Assembly (NCBI RefSeq): GCF_009498735.1
Contig: NZ_ML762431.1
Span: forward strand, 100,178 to 164,177
Source of the DNA: Gracilibacillus oryzae
Lineage (GTDB): Bacteria; Bacillota; Bacilli; Bacillales; Amphibacillaceae
Length of the DNA: 64,000 nucleotides
Reading direction: 5' to 3'
The position numbers and the translations under genes were made by a program. The notes below the pieces were generated by a model, which did not search any database, was not told the DNA's origin, and worked only from the letters and a program-made list of their open reading frames with translations. This document shows positions 59,763-64,000 of this stretch, in pieces; the first letter of the stretch is position 1, and each line of letters begins with the position of its first letter.

Positions 59763-60872
59763 TCAGACAGAACTCTTTTCTATCAAATTCATGTATATAT
59801 CTTCCATTTTTTTGACATTTTCCGACCAGTTATACTCTTCAATTACGCGTTTTCTTTGTATTTCACCAATTTTCACTCTCAATTCTGGATGTTCTATTAA
59901 TTTTAAGATTTCTTCTCCCATCATCTTAAAATCTTTTCGATTCACCATAACACCAGACTTTCCACCATCAACTACTTCTTTAAAACCATCTACGTCTGTA
60001 ACTACTACTGGAACTTCGCAAGCCATTGCTTCAACAATAGCAACTCCAAAACTCTCACTATCCAAAACACTAGTGCCAAGAAAAATATCCATTTCGTTTA
60101 ATGCCATATGAACAGCATTGTTAGGAATTCTGCCTTTAAACTCAACAACTCCTTGTAAATCATGCTTTTCCACGAGTTCTATTAATTCAGGTTTTTGTTC
60201 ACCTTCACCATAAATATGGTATTTAATATTCAAGTCTCGGCCTTTTTCTGCAAGAAGGTTATTTATAAGATAGTTAATTGCTAGTATTCCATATTGTATT
60301 CCATATTTTGGTGATAATTTTTTTATGCTCCCTATAATAATATTGTTGCTCTCTTTCTTTACTTGTTTCCTTGAAAATCTTTCTATATCTACCCCGAAAG
60401 GTGTTATATGAATATCAGAAACTGGATAATTTATTAATTTTGATGTTTGGCAAGCCATAGCAAAGCTAGTCGAAGCTATAGAATCAGCGGAATTTAAATT
60501 TTTCTTAATAATTTCCATATTGCTTCTTCTCTTATATGGGAAATCATATACATCACTTCCATAAACGGAAATTAAATAGGGAGAAAAACCCGCTAACCTT
60601 CCAAGTGTTCCATAACCGCTTGAATAATGTGCATTAATAATATCTGGCTTAACTAACTTAATAATTTTCTTTAGTTGAAAGACATTTATATAATAGCCAT
60701 ATGGTGCTGGTATTCTCAGTTCATGCAATATTACTTTATCACTAAATTTATCTGCGGAAGGTTTCTGATTTGACACATAACATAAATGTACTTCACTTCC
60801 ATTTTCACTCAATTGATTAGCCCACCTAACACTATGAATATCATTTCCTGCTGCTAATAATACCACTTTCAC
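59763..60872 (-). CDS. Family 4 glycosyltransferase
   Basis: A 369-residue GT-B enzyme: N-terminal SVRWANQLSENGSEVHLCYV, INAHYSSGYGTLG near 80, and the donor region GIQYGILAI and SVLDSESFGVAIVEAMACEV near 275, which contains the E-x7-E motif. Start is GTG after GAGAGGTGAGATGCA. It lies 49 bases downstream of the nucleotide-sugar dehydrogenase gene and may use its product as donor, though this is only inferred. Confidence 0.9.
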   Translation of the reverse strand: MKVVLLAAGNDIHSVRWANQLSENGSEVHLCYVSNQKPSADKFSDKVILHELRIPAPYGYYINVFQLKKIIKLVKPDIINAHYSSGYGTLGRLAGFSPYLISVYGSDVYDFPYKRRSNMEIIKKNLNSADSIASTSFAMACQTSKLINYPVSDIHITPFGVDIERFSRKQVKKESNNIIIGSIKKLSPKYGIQYGILAINYLINNLLAEKGRDLNIKYHIYGEGEQKPELIELVEKHDLQGVVEFKGRIPNNAVHMALNEMDIFLGTSVLDSESFGVAIVEAMACEVPVVVTDVDGFKEVVDGGKSGVMVNRKDFKMMGEEILKLIEHPELRVKIGEIQRKRVIEEYNWSENVKKMEDIYMNLIEKSSV

Positions 60873-60921
60873 TGCATCTCACCTCTCTCGATTTTTTGAC
60901 ATATTGGAAATCCACAATGCA

Positions 60922-62241
60922 TTACAGCCTCCAATAACTATAACCAATCTCCTTGATGTCACTTCTATCAAAAATACTTTTAATATCAACAATAATCTTT
61001 TCTTTGTTAGGAACATCTCGAAACATGTTATCTACATGATCCAACTTCATATCTTTAAATATGTCGTGGGCAACAGCAAACACGAGACAGTCTGCATCAT
61101 TTACCATATCAAGAGGAACCAAATCGACACCATACTCATTTTTAGCATCTACTGGGTCTGCATAAGGATCAACTATTATCGGATCTATTTCATATTCATT
61201 AAGACGCTTGATTATATCTTCTACCTTTGAATTACGTGTATCAGGACAATTCTCTTTGAATGTTATACCTAATATAACAACTTTTGCCTTTTTAACTATT
61301 TTATTAGTTAATATCAATTTTTTAATAACCGAGTCAGCAACAAATGATCCCATCCCATCATTAATCTTTCTTCCCGATAGAATTATTTGTGAATGATAAC
61401 CGAGTTTTTCTGCTTCATATATAAAATAGTATGGATCAACACCGATACAATGACCTCCAACTAACCCAGGAGAAAACTGGAGAGCATTCCACTTCGTAGC
61501 CATAGCTTCAATCACTTCCTGTGTATCAATACCCATACGGTCGAAAACCATAGCAAGCTCATTCATAAATGCAATGTTTATATCACGTTGGCTATTTTCT
61601 ACCACTTTTGCAGCTTCAGCTACCTTGATAGACCCCGCTCGATGTACACCGACTTCAACTACAAGTTCATATACTTTAGCAATTTCTTCTAAAGATTCCT
61701 TATCCAATCCTGAAACAATCTTAGTGATATTTTCCAATTTGTGCACTTTGTCACCAGGATTTATTCGTTCTGGTGAATAACCAACTTTAAAATCTACTCC
61801 ACACCTAAGGCCTGACTCACACTCAAGAATAGGGATACAAATATCCTCAGTAACCCCAGGATATACCGTAGATTCGTAAACTACTATTGACCCTTTCGTA
61901 AGATTTCTCCCAATAGTTTTACTTACTTCTTCTATTGGACTTAAATCAGGAGTCTTATCCGCATTAACTGGTGTAGGGACTGCCACTACGTGGAACTTTG
62001 CTAGTTGTAGCTTAGCTGCATCTGAAGTAAAATCTACTGTGGTTTTCTTTATAGCATCATCACCTACTTCATTTGTAGGGTCTATCCCGTTCTTATAGTC
62101 TTCGATTTTATGACTATTTAGGTCAAAACCTATAACACTTAACTTCTTAGCGAATGCAACTGCTATAGGCATGCCGACATATCCAAGTCCAATCACTGCT
62201 AATTTTTCTTCTTTGTTAACTAGTCTTTCGAATAATCTCAT
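60922..62241 (-). CDS. UDP-N-acetyl-hexosamine dehydrogenase, TviB/WbpO type
   Basis: A 439-residue nucleotide-sugar dehydrogenase: NAD motif VIGLGYVGMPIAVAFAKK near residue 17, KVAEAAKVVENSQRDINIAF near 207, and the catalytic Cys in LVGGHCIGVDPYYF near 258. Compared with UDP-glucose dehydrogenases, the GYSPERINPGDK segment is the one seen in UDP-GlcNAc/GalNAc/ManNAc dehydrogenases such as TviB. The product would be an N-acetyl-hexosaminuronate. The start overlaps the preceding glycosyltransferase gene by 26 bases. Confidence 0.9.
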   Translation of the reverse strand: MRLFERLVNKEEKLAVIGLGYVGMPIAVAFAKKLSVIGFDLNSHKIEDYKNGIDPTNEVGDDAIKKTTVDFTSDAAKLQLAKFHVVAVPTPVNADKTPDLSPIEEVSKTIGRNLTKGSIVVYESTVYPGVTEDICIPILECESGLRCGVDFKVGYSPERINPGDKVHKLENITKIVSGLDKESLEEIAKVYELVVEVGVHRAGSIKVAEAAKVVENSQRDINIAFMNELAMVFDRMGIDTQEVIEAMATKWNALQFSPGLVGGHCIGVDPYYFIYEAEKLGYHSQIILSGRKINDGMGSFVADSVIKKLILTNKIVKKAKVVILGITFKENCPDTRNSKVEDIIKRLNEYEIDPIIVDPYADPVDAKNEYGVDLVPLDMVNDADCLVFAVAHDIFKDMKLDHVDNMFRDVPNKEKIIVDIKSIFDRSDIKEIGYSYWRL

Positions 62242-63508
62242 CTAATGCTTCCTCTCTTTTATCAATACTTTCAATAATATTAATCAGTTTCTCTGTTAAT
62301 CTATTAAAATCAAATTGATAGGCGGCTTGCCGTGCATTTTGCCCCATCCAGTTATTATTTCCTTCATCACTGCTTGCTGTAATTATTGCTTTAGAGATCT
62401 CTTCCGCATTTTGTTGAGAAGCACTAATTCCACAATTATATTTTTCACAAATATTATACCCACTCTTATATGTTTGCACGATACATTTTCCAGCTGCCAA
62501 ATATTCATACAATTTATTCTGACTTTGGCCATATTTATCAAGTGATGTACTTGAATTGTGAAGTATATTAATATAAGACTTTTTAAGAATAGAAGGTACA
62601 TACTTTTTCTCTACTCGTCCTTTAAATGTGACATTATCAATACCTTCCTCTATACAGCGTTTTTGAAGCGGCTCTTTCTCATCACCGGAACCATATATTA
62701 GGAATCTGATGTCTTTCTTACCTTGATTTTGAATTATTTTTGCAGCATCCAACAGCAATCCAAGGTTATTTACTTTCCTGATAGAACCTGCATATACAAC
62801 ATTTTTATAGTCTTTATTATCTAAATCTATATCTTTTATCCTATGTTCTTCGCTGTTCTTATCAAATGTTTCAATTAGTACCCCATTGCTTATATGCTTT
62901 ACTTTGTTTAAGTCTATTTGGTTATCCCATTTTTGATCCATAATATATTCTCTGCCTCCCTCCCATGTCATAATGATAGAGTCGGCATTTTTATAAATCC
63001 ATTTTTCACCTTGGTATAATGCTTTGGCAATTATACTATTTCTTTTTAATGCACCATAAGCCACAATACTTTCCGGCCAAAGATCTCTTACTTCACAAAT
63101 ACATGGCACCCCTAACCTTTTTGCTATTTTTATTCCTGCAACTAAGGTAAGAGGGTGCACACTTGAAGCTAATATCACATCCGGCTTACCATATTTTTCA
63201 GCATAAGCCTTAGATACAGAAAAAAGATTCTTATAAAATGAAACCATGTTTTTGATCCGCTCTCTTCCATTCCCTGTATAATTAGGAGTTTTTACAATAA
63301 CAAAGGAGATTCCATTAGTCGCATCTGAGGTATACATGTTAGTATCAGTATCTATATTTTCGTTTGTATTATGTACTGTAGATGCACAAAAAATAGTCGG
63401 GTTATAACCTTGTTTCACTAAATTTTCTGCAAACCAATAATGTCTACCCGCTTGGTCTTTATACATGTTTGTAGCATAATGATTCCAAATCCAAATATTC
63501 TTTTTCAT
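62216..63508 (-). CDS. WbuB-like family 4 glycosyltransferase
   Basis: A 430-residue GT-B enzyme beginning NIWIWNHYATNMYKDQAGRHY, the N-terminal pattern of WbuB-type enzymes, with ICEVRDLWPESIVAYG near residue 136 and VYAGSIRKVNNLGLLLDA near 238. WbuB adds fucosamine-type sugars in O-antigen synthesis. The C-terminal EYLAAGKCIV holds the second donor motif. The ATG follows GGAGAGTATAAGTT and lies three bases after the acetyltransferase stop. Confidence 0.88.
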   Translation of the reverse strand: MKKNIWIWNHYATNMYKDQAGRHYWFAENLVKQGYNPTIFCASTVHNTNENIDTDTNMYTSDATNGISFVIVKTPNYTGNGRERIKNMVSFYKNLFSVSKAYAEKYGKPDVILASSVHPLTLVAGIKIAKRLGVPCICEVRDLWPESIVAYGALKRNSIIAKALYQGEKWIYKNADSIIMTWEGGREYIMDQKWDNQIDLNKVKHISNGVLIETFDKNSEEHRIKDIDLDNKDYKNVVYAGSIRKVNNLGLLLDAAKIIQNQGKKDIRFLIYGSGDEKEPLQKRCIEEGIDNVTFKGRVEKKYVPSILKKSYINILHNSSTSLDKYGQSQNKLYEYLAAGKCIVQTYKSGYNICEKYNCGISASQQNAEEISKAIITASSDEGNNNWMGQNARQAAYQFDFNRLTEKLINIIESIDKREEALDEIIRKTS

Positions 63509-63511
63509 AAC

Positions 63512-64000
63512 TTATACTCTCCTAACTGGAACACCAACATAAACTCCGGGTTCTGCTATGTCTTTAATCACCACCGAACCAGCACCTATTTTACATTTGT
63601 TAATAATAGTTATATTGTTACTAACTACACAGCCAATACCTAACCATGATCCTTTGCCAATCTTTACCGTACCTGCTAAATGAACACCAGGTGAAATATG
63701 CACAAAATCGTCAATACAGTTATCGTGGTCAATTGTAGAGCCGGTATTAACAATGCAACTTTTTCCTAATTTAGTACAACAGTTAACCACTGTTCCTGCC
63801 ATTACAGCTGTTCCATTCCCTATTTCCACTTGATTCCCGATTACTGCATTAGGGTGAATTAATACGGGAATACTAGCACCAAGTGTTTCTAGCATCTCAT
63901 GAATCTTTTGCCTCGTAGCATTATTACCAATCCCAACAAATATATCGTACTCCTTTATATACATAAAGATATCATCTAAGTTGCCAATGACTTCAAAGCC
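63512..64000 (-). CDS. NeuD/PglD-like acetyltransferase, cut by the window edge
   Basis: The frame stays open past the ATG at 63964 to the right edge (GFEVIGNLDDIF precedes MYIKEYD), so the gene starts outside. The visible part has the end of a PglD_N Rossmann region (FVGIGNNATRQKI) and a left-handed beta-helix: LIHPNAVIGNQVEIGNGTAV, VNTGSTIDHDNCIDDFVHIS and the closing EPGVYVGVPVRRV. Such enzymes acetylate amino groups of UDP-amino-sugars or sialic acids. It is the first visible gene of the locus. Confidence 0.85.
   Translation of the reverse strand, partial: GFEVIGNLDDIFMYIKEYDIFVGIGNNATRQKIHEMLETLGASIPVLIHPNAVIGNQVEIGNGTAVMAGTVVNCCTKLGKSCIVNTGSTIDHDNCIDDFVHISPGVHLAGTVKIGKGSWLGIGCVVSNNITIINKCKIGAGSVVIKDIAEPGVYVGVPVRRV

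Overview
The window is low-GC DNA from a Gram-positive, spore-former-type bacterium of the Bacillaceae. The evidence is strong AGGAGG ribosome sites, YesM/YesN-type regulators, a ComK-like protein, a GrpB-type protein, TatA-TatC without TatB, and a 31-residue holin-like toxin with an antisense RNA. Short intergenic repeats of the kind common in Oceanobacillus/Virgibacillus-like genomes point to that neighbourhood, but this genus-level idea is inference. Nearly all genes from 26 kb onward lie on the minus strand.

Left third (1-29.5 kb): a mosaic of accessory genes. It holds small membrane proteins, acetyltransferases, a MerR/CPBP pair, a MerR-controlled cupin plus aldo-keto reductase operon, a MarR/NamA divergent pair, resistance-type kinases, decayed genes (HAD, zeta-toxin-like, NUDIX, frameshifted GrpB) and two toxin-antitoxin systems (a type I toxin/antisense RNA and a HEPN/MNT pair). 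Two self-contained modules stand out. At 5.9-9.2 kb a Tat-signal flavin amine oxidase is followed by an exported RidA-like imine deaminase and its own TatA and TatC. At 13.0-16.8 kb a metal P-type ATPase, two near-identical HMA proteins, a Ric/DnrN-like protein and a Crp/Fnr regulator are driven by two promoters, each with a perfect FNR-type box at the same distance from the -10.

Middle (29.5-39.1 kb): a carbohydrate-use locus in the order YesN-type response regulator, YesM-type kinase, lipoprotein binding protein, two CUT1 permeases, YesL-like protein and GH13 alpha-glucosidase. It has a clear promoter and a cre-like site. One 40-bp sequence occurs as a direct repeat at both ends of this locus.

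Lasso peptide region (39.7-47.1 kb): a paeninodin-like lasso peptide cluster. It encodes an ABC exporter, a B1 leader-binding protein, an HPr-kinase-like tailoring kinase, a B2 protease, an asparagine-synthetase-like cyclase and a nucleotidyltransferase. Two 43-residue precursor genes, too short for ordinary ORF calling, lie at 43470-43601 and 43706-43837. Three copies of a GTTCTTT..AAAGAAC palindrome sit at its promoters. A small XRE regulator and a short ComK-like protein follow on the opposite strand.

Right end (48.2-64 kb): a capsule/exopolysaccharide locus with UDP-glucose dehydrogenase, UDP-glucuronate epimerase, a TviB-like nucleotide-sugar dehydrogenase, four glycosyltransferases, Wzy- and Wzx-like membrane proteins and acetyltransferases. 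Unexpectedly it also carries full MurA and MurB paralogues, suggesting a UDP-MurNAc-type precursor for the polymer. The locus runs off the right edge.

All family assignments are from reading motifs; no database search was possible.
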